Shown: positions 29,588 to 37,206, counted from the first letter of the stretch. The stretch: 64,000 bases of DNA from JADGHX01 sp963837755 (GCA_963837755.1 CAWIOP010000005.1:186001-250000), one strand, 5' to 3'. Notes: a model not told the origin generated them from the sequence alone. Made by a program: numbers and translations.

Positions 29588-29998
29588 ATGATTCACGCTG
29601 ACACTCCATCAGGAAGCACGAGCCGTCGGCCGAACGTCGATCAGCCGGGCAGACAATGTCTGCCGGAGGCCTTGGCCTGCCTGCGCGCGGCGAAGGTCGC
29701 ACTGGTTCGGTTCGAATACGCCGGCCAATCTGACTATCGTCGAGGGAAGCCCGTGACGTTCCTCGACGCATCGGGGCGCGTCACTGAGCAGGAAGTTCCA
29801 CGGGCGACGCGCCAGGAGGTCGAGGTCTTTTTCCACGAGCTGCTGGAGCTGCGGTTCGCGGACTGGGCGAGGGCTGAAGGGTCGCGGGGGCAGTTCGAGT
29901 GGAACGTCGAGAGCGACCAACTGACCCATCTGCATCAGTGGCGGGTGATCGCGTATGAGGACGTCACGATCCTCGGGCTGTCCGGTTCCGCTGGCTAG
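29588..29998 (+). CDS. Conserved accessory-element protein, DUF6878-like
   Basis: 136 aa from ATG 29588. It has ALACLRAAKVALVRFEYAGQ, then EVEVFFHELLELRFADWARA, then GQFEWNVESDQLTHLHQW and a short tail. This resembles a plasmid/ICE-borne family I know as DUF6878, function unknown; the name is from memory and not verified. It lies between the methyltransferase and the mobilisation genes. Confidence 0.6.
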   Translation: MIHADTPSGSTSRRPNVDQPGRQCLPEALACLRAAKVALVRFEYAGQSDYRRGKPVTFLDASGRVTEQEVPRATRQEVEVFFHELLELRFADWARAEGSRGQFEWNVESDQLTHLHQWRVIAYEDVTILGLSGSAG

Positions 29999-30459
29999 TT
30001 CCTCCGGTGCGCTCTCACGTCAACGTCCGCGTCGGCTCCTCACCCGGCGCGAACGTTGGCTTCCGGCCACCGGCAACTCTCACGGCATCGTTCGCCGGGC
30101 TCCTGGGTGTGAGGCGTCCGTCGATAGGCGTGACGCGGACGCGCAACGTCTCGCAGAGTGTCTGGTCGTGGCGGTGGCGGAACGAGGCGCGGTGTCATCG
30201 GGCATCAGTAATCCGGGGGCATCGCTCTGCCGGACTTGAGTCGCGAAGGTTCAAGGTCGCCCATCAATTCGGGGTCGGTCGGGGGAGGGTGTGCAGCACC
30301 GTCGAATCTGCTCGGCTCGATTCGGCGAGGCATTCCCGGCGTTGTGCACAAGGGGAACACAGCGAGGGCCGATCAATCGAGGCAGAAGTGGGCGGGGGAC
30401 GAGCGTGCGTGGAGTCTTGTCGGAACGTGCACCATGCATTTGTGGGCTAACTCGTGACG
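29999..30459. other. Non-coding stretch upstream of the mobilisation genes
   Basis: 461 bp with no convincing gene on either strand. Together with the candidate nick site just downstream it is the likely origin-of-transfer region of the element. Confidence 0.4.
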
Positions 30460-30497
30460 TGTGCAGGATAGCCTAGCGGCCGCTCGTGTTTAACACT
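30460..30497 (-). other. Candidate oriT nick region
   Basis: The minus strand reads TATCCTGC at 30470-30463, which fits the IncP-type nick consensus YATCCTG^Y, with the cut expected between 30464 and 30463. On the 5' side of the nick on that strand lie AGCGGCCGCT (30475-30484) and GTGTT-T-AACAC (30486-30496), inverted repeats as seen beside oriT nick sites. It lies 36 bp upstream of the MobC-like gene. Confidence 0.5.
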
Positions 30498-30505
30498 GCG
30501 CAGCG

Positions 30506-31059
30506 ATGGCTGCGAATCCTCTCATCGCTTTTCGCGTGTCGCCTGAAACGAAGGCGAACCTCCATGCGCTCGCGCAGGCGCGGAACCTCACGGACTCCGC
30601 GCTCCTGCAGAAGCTTGTGGGGATGGCGCTGCTTCAACACGTCGGCGTCCCGCAGTTGGAAGTTGCCGGGCAGGTTCAGCAGGTCCGCGAGATGCACGGC
30701 TGTATGTTCGGCTGCGGCCCGAGGATCACCTGCTGTTACGAGAACGAGCGAATGGGCGCGGACTCGCAGCAGCAACGTACGCCTCAATGTTGTTGCGTGC
30801 GCACCTCCGTGCGGTGACTCCGCTTCCCGATCGAGAGCTGGTTGAACTCAGGCGCGCGGTCGGCGCGCTGGGCGCGATTGGGCGCACACTCAACCAGATT
30901 GCGCGAGCCGTCCATCAGGGCGGCACGGTGAGCGGTACTTCGCCGGCTGACATGCGGGCGATACTGCGCGCACTGGAAGGTCTACGTGACCACGTGAAGG
31001 CTCTGATGTTGGCCAATGCGCGCGCCTGGGAGGGCGATCATGCCGAAGCGGGTCGTTGA
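30506..31059 (+). CDS. MobC-like relaxosome accessory protein, frame interrupted once
   Basis: The first part (ANPLIAFRVSPETKANLHAL, ribbon-helix-helix-like) runs from 30506. After about 30705 the sense continues in another frame: RLRPEDHLLLRERANGRGLA, then LVELRRAVGALGAIGRTLNQ and IARAVHQGG, the usual MobC C-terminal signature. One base appears missing in the present sequence. The joined protein (about 184 aa) should bind oriT and help the relaxase. Its end overlaps the relaxase start by 20 bp. Confidence 0.75.
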
Positions 31060-32020
31060 TCTGCGATCTGTTCCGCTTCTGGACGTGGCCTCCTATGGCC
31101 GACGTGGCCCTGCCCACCGGCCCGCAATCACCCACGCTGAGGTGGCGCACGCGATTCGGACGGTCCGCGGCGTCCCGGAGGTCATGATTAAGGTGTCCGG
31201 TGGTGCGCGAACAATCCGAGGGGTCGCCGCGCATCTGGAATACCTCGAGACGCGGGCGGAGCTCGAAACGGACGATGGAGCCGTCCTCGCCGAGAAGGGG
31301 CTAGGGCGTGAGCTGCTGAAGGACTGGGATCTGGAGGTGGATGAGATCCGCCGCCACACCTCGCGTGCAATCGCCGCCGGTCGAAAGCCGCCGAAGCTGG
31401 TTCACAATCTGGTCTTCTCGATGCCGAAGGGCACGCCAGCGGACCGGCTGCACAAAGCCGTGTGCAAGTTCGCCGTGGAAAAGTTTGGGCTACAGCATCG
31501 CTACGCCATGGCTCTGCATACGGACCAGGCGCACCCGCATGTGCACGTTGTGGTGAAAGCGATCAGCGAACAAGGCGAGCGTCTCGATATCCGAAAGGCC
31601 ACGCTGCGGGAGTGGCGGCGGGACTTCGCGCAACACCTGCGGGAGTATGGTGTCGAGGCCAATGCGACCGAGCGCGTGGTCCGCGGAGCCCAGCGGAGGA
31701 ATCTCAAGGACGGCATCTATCGAGCGGCGCGGCGCGGCGATTCGACATTCATGCGCGAGCGAGCTGAGTCTCTCGCGCGAGAGCTGGGCCGCGGGACATT
31801 TCGGACTGAAAACGGCAAGCTGCGACTTCTGAATACTCGTCGCGATGTAGAGCGGGGCTGGAGTGCGTTCGCCGATTTGCTGCAGCAAAACGGGATGCGT
31901 GATTCTGCAGCCCAGGTCAGGCGGTTCGTGGACGTAATACCCCGCGCTAGAACGGATCGGGAGTGGATTGCCGAAAAGCTGTCCGCGCGTGTTCGCGATA
32001 GCCCAGCTCTCTCGCCGTAA
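31040..32020 (+). CDS. Relaxase/mobilisation nuclease (MobA/VirD2-like)
   Basis: 326 aa from ATG 31040 (GGGAGGG upstream). The histidine-triad metal site is in ALHTDQAHPHVHVVVKA. Upstream, LVHNLVFSMPKGTPADRLHK matches relaxase motif II surroundings. A catalytic Tyr candidate lies near the N-terminus (DVASYGRRG or LEYLETR). The protein is short and has no helicase or primase domain. It nicks oriT and pilots DNA in conjugation supplied by another element; no type IV secretion genes are present, so the island is at most mobilisable. Confidence 0.87.
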   Translation: MPKRVVDLRSVPLLDVASYGRRGPAHRPAITHAEVAHAIRTVRGVPEVMIKVSGGARTIRGVAAHLEYLETRAELETDDGAVLAEKGLGRELLKDWDLEVDEIRRHTSRAIAAGRKPPKLVHNLVFSMPKGTPADRLHKAVCKFAVEKFGLQHRYAMALHTDQAHPHVHVVVKAISEQGERLDIRKATLREWRRDFAQHLREYGVEANATERVVRGAQRRNLKDGIYRAARRGDSTFMRERAESLARELGRGTFRTENGKLRLLNTRRDVERGWSAFADLLQQNGMRDSAAQVRRFVDVIPRARTDREWIAEKLSARVRDSPALSP

Positions 32021-32086
32021 CGGCGGGGCTCCGCCAATGCCAGATTCTTCAGACGCAGGATGGTCGAGAAGTGCGATGGGCAGCAG

Positions 32087-32653
32087 CTATGTCAGAAAAG
32101 GATTCGGCCCGTCGAAAGGTGCAGCAACTGGTCCCGGTCGTCGTTCTCTCCACAACCACCCGGCAACATTTCGGACTTCCGATGCGAACCGCATCGCATC
32201 CGTGGCTGATATCACGTTTCCTAGTTTCGCGGTTCGTTCGTTGTGGGGCTCGCTGTGAGTGAGTGCGACCCGATGCTCAGAAATTTCCTGGATTACGCTA
32301 GGCACGGTTTCGCCACCGCGTCCATCCTTCGCGAGAAGCACCGCATACTTCGCAATCAACCCCTTCCTTAAGAACTCCCTCTGATCTTTGCCGGAAAAGT
32401 ACAGATCGGGATACAGTGATAACGCTGTTTCCTGCACAAGCGCTTCCAGCGCCGCGTAAGCCATCAGCAGCGTATTCATGCCGTTGACCGTCTGGGCATT
32501 GTGACCATTCTGGAGCCCGGCCTGCTTGGCGTTGTACTCGGTGGCCCAGAGTAGCCCGCAGAACTGAAAGACTTGGAGGCTGGGTGCATAACCCTGCGCG
32601 GCTAGTCCAGCCGTGCCGGGCGTGATGGTCAATGGCTTGTGCTCGTTGCTCAT
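32087..32653 (-). CDS. Hypothetical protein, possibly HEPN-like
   Basis: 188 aa. Largely helical: TVNGMNTLLMAYAALEALVQ, then QREFLRKGLIAKYAVLLAKD. EHRVALTHSEPHNE contains R-x4-H, the ribonuclease motif of HEPN domains, in a helix-rich context. If correct it could be an RNase effector. It is downstream of the JAB-E1 gene in the same direction (98-bp gap) and may be the last gene of the ubiquitin-like operon. The HEPN assignment rests on one motif. Confidence 0.55.
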   Translation of the reverse strand: MSNEHKPLTITPGTAGLAAQGYAPSLQVFQFCGLLWATEYNAKQAGLQNGHNAQTVNGMNTLLMAYAALEALVQETALSLYPDLYFSGKDQREFLRKGLIAKYAVLLAKDGRGGETVPSVIQEISEHRVALTHSEPHNERTAKLGNVISATDAMRFASEVRNVAGWLWRERRPGPVAAPFDGPNPFLT

Positions 32654-32751
32654 GCTCCCAGTTTACTCCCCGGATCCTATTCCCCTCATCGATTGCGCGT
32701 AGAGCGCAGTCAGTACTCCTGACGTCTCCTACTTCGGCATGAACCTCACAA

Positions 32752-34170
32752 CTACTGCTTGGTTGCGCATGGAAGCTGATGTACGTCGCCCATCCCGTAG
32801 CGTGAGGTGGGACCCGAGGAGCATTCGGTACACGTCGGGCTACGGCGTGGCTCCTCAAGCCGTGGTGAACCCGAGAGGTGATCAAATCGCATATACGGCG
32901 GTCGTTCGTCCGCGCGATTCAGTCCAATGAAGTAAAATAGAAAATCATTCACTGCGTGTGCTGCGGACACCGAGTTCATCGTGATGACACTCGGATTGGG
33001 GGAAGCCGTGCCGTATTGCTGGTCAAGGCGTTCGTGATCGGTCTTCCACTCTTCCGCGAGCTTTGTGGCGTCGATGAGTTGGTTGCACAACAGGCAGCCG
33101 TTGCCCGGTGATACCTTGCGTACAACGCTGTAGGCCGATTCGAGTGCGCCGGTGAGAGGGTCGGCAGTCACTTTCGATCCGAGCTGGACGCCTGGGATGA
33201 AGTATTGGTTCACGATGGCGTTGAAGACCAATCGCGCACGCATTGTGTCGGCCGCGAGGAAAATGTAATCACAATCGAGCACTTGTCGTGCGACCGAATC
33301 GTGCGAGAAGTCGTCCTGGATCAAAGTCATGCGGATCTGGGGCTGTGAATCGCGTGCGACCCTCGCGGCAATGTCGATTTTCCGAGTTCCCTGATGACCA
33401 CCGCTCCTCGGCAGGTCGTGGGTGGCGGCGCCGACGACGCGGGAGAAGTTCGACGCTTCGAGGTGGTCGGGATCAACAAGAACGATCTGACCGACGCCAA
33501 GGCGCGAGAGATACTCGTTGACGAGGGAGCCGATGCCCCCCAATCCAATTATGGCCACCTTCGCAGTTTGGAGGAGGCGCTGCCCTGCGGCCCCGAAGAT
33601 CAATACCTGACGATCGTAGAGCGTGTCGCTTCCGATCACATTGCGACGTGATTCACCTTGCCTTTGAGAACCGGAATATAGCCGTTCAAGCCGTTGGCCG
33701 ATGACACGTGCCTCGCGCAGGGCACTTCGACGTCCATCCGGAAACCATAGATCGAGTTCGACGGCACCTTGTGCAAAGACGAGGGCACCCACCGGCATTC
33801 CAGCCGCAATATCAAGGAGGGCCGGATAGCCACGCTCATGCGATTCGTAATCGACCGCGCTGAATCCAACACTGCCGTAACCGCCATGATTGTGAATGGC
33901 GAGATAGACGAGTCGCTGATCGCGGCAGTACGTGACACACCGATGAATGAACGAAGCCTGCAGCGCTTTGTAGCCGCGAGTGCTGCTCCGATAGTCGCGG
34001 CCCTCTTCGGCGATGAACAACTCGCGAGCAAGCAAGCGAGTTTGATCACCGTCGGTTACGAGACCGGCAGCGATCACGGCGGCGTGCTCATCGCCATCAC
34101 CAGGAAAGAGGTGACGTATGAGCTTGGCATGCAGCGCGTGAGGAATGATGAGCGAGCTTGTTCTATTCAT
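32752..34170 (-). CDS. JAB deubiquitinase-E1 (ThiF) fusion protein of a ubiquitin-like operon
   Basis: 472 aa. N-terminal JAB/JAMM metalloprotease domain (about 5-165): Glu28 and IHNHGGYGSVGFSAVD giving H93, H95, S104 and D107 (HxH-x8-SxxD, one residue longer than usual). C-terminal ThiF/E1 domain (about 180-450): nucleotide motif IIGLGGIGS (209-215), LVDPDHLEASNFSR with D233, N241 and R244, and a zinc tetrad C359-x2-C362...C447-x2-C450. It should adenylate the Ubl C-terminus and also cleave Ubl from precursor or target. It overlaps the E2-like gene by 4 bp (ATGA). Confidence 0.88.
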   Translation of the reverse strand: MNRTSSLIIPHALHAKLIRHLFPGDGDEHAAVIAAGLVTDGDQTRLLARELFIAEEGRDYRSSTRGYKALQASFIHRCVTYCRDQRLVYLAIHNHGGYGSVGFSAVDYESHERGYPALLDIAAGMPVGALVFAQGAVELDLWFPDGRRSALREARVIGQRLERLYSGSQRQGESRRNVIGSDTLYDRQVLIFGAAGQRLLQTAKVAIIGLGGIGSLVNEYLSRLGVGQIVLVDPDHLEASNFSRVVGAATHDLPRSGGHQGTRKIDIAARVARDSQPQIRMTLIQDDFSHDSVARQVLDCDYIFLAADTMRARLVFNAIVNQYFIPGVQLGSKVTADPLTGALESAYSVVRKVSPGNGCLLCNQLIDATKLAEEWKTDHERLDQQYGTASPNPSVITMNSVSAAHAVNDFLFYFIGLNRADERPPYMRFDHLSGSPRLEEPRRSPTCTECSSGPTSRYGMGDVHQLPCATKQ

Positions 34171-34553
34171 GTGATGTACCTAAGCCAATGAAGGACTTTT
34201 TGGAATTTCAGCGTTGGTGTCTGCACCGCTGGATCGAGGCGATTCGTCCTACGGGAGATCTGTAACGCCGATTGGCCGCGAAAATTGTGTCCGGAAGTTA
34301 TCGGTGCCGAGAACGCCACGCCATCGGCGCGCGCAACGTCCGACCCGATGAAGAGGGGATAGACGTCTGCGTACGGTACCTGCGGTGGCAGGTGTGCACC
34401 CACCCACGTGCGCTGGGGAATGAACCGCGGACCCAGCTCAACCGACTCGATCCTCACGTACGCGCCGCCCCCGCCGTCGTCCTCGACGACAAGGGTGGCC
34501 TGCGGGAAGGCTTCCCGCAGGCTCTTGACCGCTTGCTCGACATTCGAGTTCAT
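34167..34553 (-). CDS. E2-like protein lacking any cysteine
   Basis: 128 aa. The C-terminal half has SGHNFRGQSALQISRRTNRL, then PTLKFQKVLHWLR, and TWVGAHLPPQVPYADVYPLF precedes it. This pattern (Pro-rich strand, GH-x-F-x-G, S-R-R) resembles the prokaryotic E2 family found in multi-ubiquitin operons. No cysteine occurs anywhere in the protein, so thioester chemistry is not possible; it may be a scaffold, or ligation may go straight from E1. Context (between Ubl and E1-JAB genes, 4-bp overlap) is the main support. Confidence 0.7.
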   Translation of the reverse strand: MNSNVEQAVKSLREAFPQATLVVEDDGGGGAYVRIESVELGPRFIPQRTWVGAHLPPQVPYADVYPLFIGSDVARADGVAFSAPITSGHNFRGQSALQISRRTNRLDPAVQTPTLKFQKVLHWLRYIT

Positions 34554-34567
34554 GGCGCGCGATTCCG

Positions 34568-34849
34568 TTACGAGTTGTCGTCGTTGGCGATCGCGGTAAA
34601 GCGCTCGTGAGGGCGGATCTTCACGTGATCGTGATCGCCGATGATTCGGCTGTTTCCATTCGGAAGCTCCTGCTGCAGGATGAAGCTGAGTTCAATCGGA
34701 ACGCTCTGCGCAATCGCCGCCTGCTTGATCTCAAGCCCCGTCAACTCACCCTTCGGAAGGCGAACCGCACGGCCGTTCACCGTCACCTCGACAGGTTTCG
34801 GTCGCTTGTCCGACGCTCCGCGGATCTGCTCATGCACTATGTTTTCCAC
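34568..34849 (-). CDS. Ubiquitin-like protein (multi-ubiquitin domain)
   Basis: 93 aa, one domain. KPVEVTVNGRAVRLPKGELT, then TGLEIKQAAIAQSVPIELSF, then DHDHVKIRPHERFTAIA: the beta-grasp pattern of the multi-ubiquitin domain family. It ends ANDDNS without the terminal Gly-Gly of eukaryotic ubiquitin, so processing would have to occur further in, or another chemistry applies. First gene of the minus-strand operon Ubl/E2-like/JAB-E1, 14 bp from the next gene. Confidence 0.8.
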   Translation of the reverse strand: MENIVHEQIRGASDKRPKPVEVTVNGRAVRLPKGELTGLEIKQAAIAQSVPIELSFILQQELPNGNSRIIGDHDHVKIRPHERFTAIANDDNS

Positions 34850-34891
34850 CGTTTCCTCACAATCCGCACTCGGTGCGGGTTAGGTTTTGAA

Positions 34892-34905
34892 TTGCTAAAT
34901 AGCAA
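34892..34905. promoter_or_regulatory. Operator 1, palindrome TTGCTAAATAGCAA
   Basis: TTGCTA-AA-TAGCAA, perfect; with flanks ATTGCTAAATAGCAAT. Overlaps the -35 of the XRE promoter. 53 bp (5 helical turns) centre to centre from operator 2. Confidence 0.75.
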
Positions 34906-34920
34906 TCACGGGGGTAAGAT
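34892..34920 (+). promoter_or_regulatory. Promoter of the XRE gene at 34971
   Basis: TTGCTA, 17 bp, TAAGAT. The -35 box is inside operator 1, as expected for autorepression. Confidence 0.6.
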
Positions 34921-34944
34921 ATTGCATGCTAAAGAGCCTGTCAA
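34916..34944 (-). promoter_or_regulatory. Promoter of the ubiquitin-like operon
   Basis: On the minus strand, TTGACA (34944-34939), 17 bp, TATCTT (34921-34916): a near-consensus sigma-70 promoter. It overlaps the -10 of the divergent XRE promoter, and its -35 abuts operator 2. Confidence 0.72.
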
Positions 34945-34958
34945 TTGCTAAGTAGCAA
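34945..34958. promoter_or_regulatory. Operator 2, palindrome TTGCTAAGTAGCAA
   Basis: TTGCTA-AG-TAGCAA, same half-sites as operator 1, directly beside the -35 of the ubiquitin-like operon promoter and 13 bp before the XRE start codon. A single XRE dimer type could control both directions. Confidence 0.75.
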
Positions 34959-34970
34959 GTAGGGGTAGAG

Positions 34971-35393
34971 ATGACGGAACCGGAAGACAAGAACTTCGAT
35001 GGGGGCGCGTTCTATGCGGCTCTTGCGAGCACCGTCGTGGCGCGCGGCATTACTTGGAAACAGGTCAGCCAGGACACCGGCGTGAGCGCCACGACGTTGA
35101 CGCGCATGGCCCAAGGGCGGCGCCCGGATGCAGGCAGTTTGGCTGCTCTATCGGCCTGGGCAGGACTCAACCCGGCGGACTATGTGAACCTGCGCGAGCG
35201 CAGCGGGACCGCTGAGCCGCTGGCCAGAATATCTTCGCTCCTGCGCTCAGATCCACGGCTCAAGCCCGACGCGGCCGTCGCGCTGGAGGCCATGCTACAA
35301 AGCGCCTATGAACGACTGAAAACTCCCGGTCCAGCTACGATCGCCGGCGGGACGGAGCGGGTTAGGCCTGGGAAAAAGCGCCGGGAGAGCTAG
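34971..35393 (+). CDS. XRE-type regulator of the ubiquitin-like locus
   Basis: 140 aa. N-terminal HTH, about 12-65: GAFYAALASTVVARGITWKQ, then TGVSATTLTRMAQGRRPDAG. The remainder is helical (PLARISSLLRSDPRLKPDAA) with a basic tail. It is divergent from the Ubl gene. The two 14-bp palindromes in the shared control region are its likely operators (inference from position). It has GGGGTAGAG just upstream as ribosome binding site. Confidence 0.83.
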   Translation: MTEPEDKNFDGGAFYAALASTVVARGITWKQVSQDTGVSATTLTRMAQGRRPDAGSLAALSAWAGLNPADYVNLRERSGTAEPLARISSLLRSDPRLKPDAAVALEAMLQSAYERLKTPGPATIAGGTERVRPGKKRRES

Positions 35394-35608
35394 CGGACGT
35401 AGCGCGCGCGTGCCTTCGCGATCGCCGCCTTTTGTTCGGCCGCACGTTCCCTAATGGGCTTTACGACCTCTTCGCGCACGGCTTTCCTAAAGCGCAACAG
35501 CTCGTCCGGATCCGCCTCGGAGACTTTACCTTTGGCGAAGTCGAATTTCGTGTGCTGCTGCTTTTTCATCGAGCCTCTCCTGACAATCTGCGGCTTGCCA
35601 TTCTTCAC
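35390..35608 (-). CDS. Small charged hypothetical protein
   Basis: 72 aa, or 59 aa from the internal ATG (MKKQQHTKFDFAKGKVSEAD). Charged and helical (LLRFRKAVREEVVKPIRERA). It converges on the XRE gene with a 4-bp overlap of stop codons. Downstream of the cysteine peptidase in the same direction, 20 bp away, so it may be its operon partner. Confidence 0.55.
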   Translation of the reverse strand: MKNGKPQIVRRGSMKKQQHTKFDFAKGKVSEADPDELLRFRKAVREEVVKPIRERAAEQKAAIAKARARYVR

Positions 35609-35628
35609 GGTTGGAGCGCATTAGAGGG

Positions 35629-37077
35629 TCAGTGCTGCTTCAGATTCCCTGTCATACGGCTAAGGACGGCCCCCTCGGGGCTATTTAGCTTGATTACAGA
35701 GTGGGAGTGATCGCCACCCCGGTCGAATACGTATGCATGGGCGAGATCGTACATCAGAAAGACGGGATCGTCCTCATACGGGCTTGCGGTGGCGTCGACC
35801 ACGACTCGGGTGGCCACCTGGCCGGCCTTCCACTGGTCCACGGAGGAGATTTCCACGATCCAAACGAACTGTGGCAACGGCAGTTCCATTAAGACCTGCA
35901 CCAAGTCGGGATCGAACTGTGAGCGTACGTCGTTCACACTCGCGCGCAGTGCTGACGCGCTTGTCAGGAAGTAGCGGATGACCGGCGGGGCGATGGATGA
36001 GTGGTCGAAGCCGAGGACGTTTCCAGACGCCAATAGTGCAGAAATCTCGTCGACCGCTTCGGCCGAGTAGTAGACCTTTTCGGGCAGGGGAACAATGAAG
36101 GCGTCAATGTCTTGCACGCCGTAAGGCTTCGCTTGTCCATGGTCGATCGCGAGGTACGGTAGGTGGTTGTCGTCCACGACGACGAGTCCCTTCGTTAGCT
36201 CGGCTGCGAAGTGTGCGGGCGCGGCAGTGCTCGGCGAGGGAATGCGCTCGCCGTGCCCGATGATTGCGACCGCGTGCTCGTGGGAGTTCAAGGCGGCGAA
36301 CAACGGAAAGCCAGATTCCACATATGCGAGCAGCTGTCGGTAAAAAAGCCCGGGGTTCGCGGAGCTCTTCGCAATGACCATTGGGTATGTGCCTGCAGCT
36401 GCGAAAATTCTTTCTGCGTGCTCAAGCTGCAAGCCTTTCGATGGCAAGAGGCCGCCGGGGTCGAACTCGTGCGCCATACGCGTCACGTCGTATGTCAGGA
36501 ACTCGGCGTACTGGGAATATCGCTCGCTGTAATGTCGAAGAATCGACCAACACGCCACGTGCGCGCAGACCGAGATGTCAGTGTGTTGTGACATGTACGG
36601 GAACCCCTTGACCGTCAATCGATGACCCAGCAGATGAACGCGATGCGTCGCGTCGATTACGTTGCCGTGAAATCCGTCGACCAGTGAAGGGGACAAGACT
36701 GAGCGACCGATCGTCGCGAGTCTCGTTGGGCGCAAGACCATGTAGCCGAAATAGTTGTCCGACAGGCTGCGGCCCTTCGACTTGAGCAGGAGCCCGGGGC
36801 CGAGTTCAATCGGGTCCTCGAAGAAGTGGAGTCTCGCGCACGAGGCGGCGTAACGGTACCCCTTCTTGGCGTAGAAGTTGTAGTACGTACTTCGGTAGTC
36901 CTTATCGATATACGGATGCTCGATCAGGACCGCTCGACAGCGCGGGTTGATCTTGCCTTTAAGCGTTGCTGCGACCGATGCCGGATCGTATGCCCCGTCC
37001 AGAAGCTGACTCAGTGCGTCGAAGTCGTTGGGCTTTCCGATGTCGATTAGCTGATAGACGCTATTTCCTTGTCCCAT
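35629..37077 (-). CDS. Papain-like (C39-type) cysteine peptidase homologue
   Basis: 482 aa, no signal peptide. Catalytic elements in order: Gln164 and Cys171 in MSQHTDISVCAHVACWSILR (Cys176 is an alternative), His268 in NSHEHAVAIIGHGER, and Asp302/Asp303 in LVVVDDNHLPYLAID. This Q...C...H...D/N layout is that of papain-fold and C39 peptidases. The N-terminal 150 and C-terminal 150 residues match nothing I know. It is divergent from the Argonaute operon across a 129-bp control region, so it is probably part of that locus. Target unknown. Confidence 0.7.
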   Translation of the reverse strand: MGQGNSVYQLIDIGKPNDFDALSQLLDGAYDPASVAATLKGKINPRCRAVLIEHPYIDKDYRSTYYNFYAKKGYRYAASCARLHFFEDPIELGPGLLLKSKGRSLSDNYFGYMVLRPTRLATIGRSVLSPSLVDGFHGNVIDATHRVHLLGHRLTVKGFPYMSQHTDISVCAHVACWSILRHYSERYSQYAEFLTYDVTRMAHEFDPGGLLPSKGLQLEHAERIFAAAGTYPMVIAKSSANPGLFYRQLLAYVESGFPLFAALNSHEHAVAIIGHGERIPSPSTAAPAHFAAELTKGLVVVDDNHLPYLAIDHGQAKPYGVQDIDAFIVPLPEKVYYSAEAVDEISALLASGNVLGFDHSSIAPPVIRYFLTSASALRASVNDVRSQFDPDLVQVLMELPLPQFVWIVEISSVDQWKAGQVATRVVVDATASPYEDDPVFLMYDLAHAYVFDRGGDHSHSVIKLNSPEGAVLSRMTGNLKQH

Positions 37078-37163
37078 TCTTCGTACGGCCTCGCGTGACC
37101 TGCCCCTTGAGTGAAGTATGCCTCAACGGTCGCGTGGGTGTCGCACAAGGCAGGCTCCGCGCG

Positions 37164-37191
37164 ACGCATGCTTGACATATCAAGCATGCGT
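37164..37191. promoter_or_regulatory. Perfect 12+4+12 palindrome, operator of the Argonaute locus
   Basis: Arms ACGCATGCTTGA and TCAAGCATGCGT around CATA. It covers the -35 box of the XRE/Argonaute promoter, in the gap shared with the divergent peptidase gene. Length and symmetry make a dimer operator of the adjacent XRE protein very likely. Confidence 0.82.
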
Positions 37192-37199
37192 TCTATAGT
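37172..37199 (+). promoter_or_regulatory. Consensus promoter of the Argonaute operon
   Basis: TTGACA (37172-37177), 16 bp, TATAGT (37194-37199). The ATG follows after only 7 nt, so transcription would start at or next to the ATG: a leaderless message. No Shine-Dalgarno is present, which agrees. Confidence 0.78.
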
Positions 37200-37206
37200 G
37201 AGCGGC

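Noticed and set aside
28207..29589. 460-codon minus-strand frame
   Set aside because: Antisense of the DNA methyltransferase, which carries both catalytic motifs.
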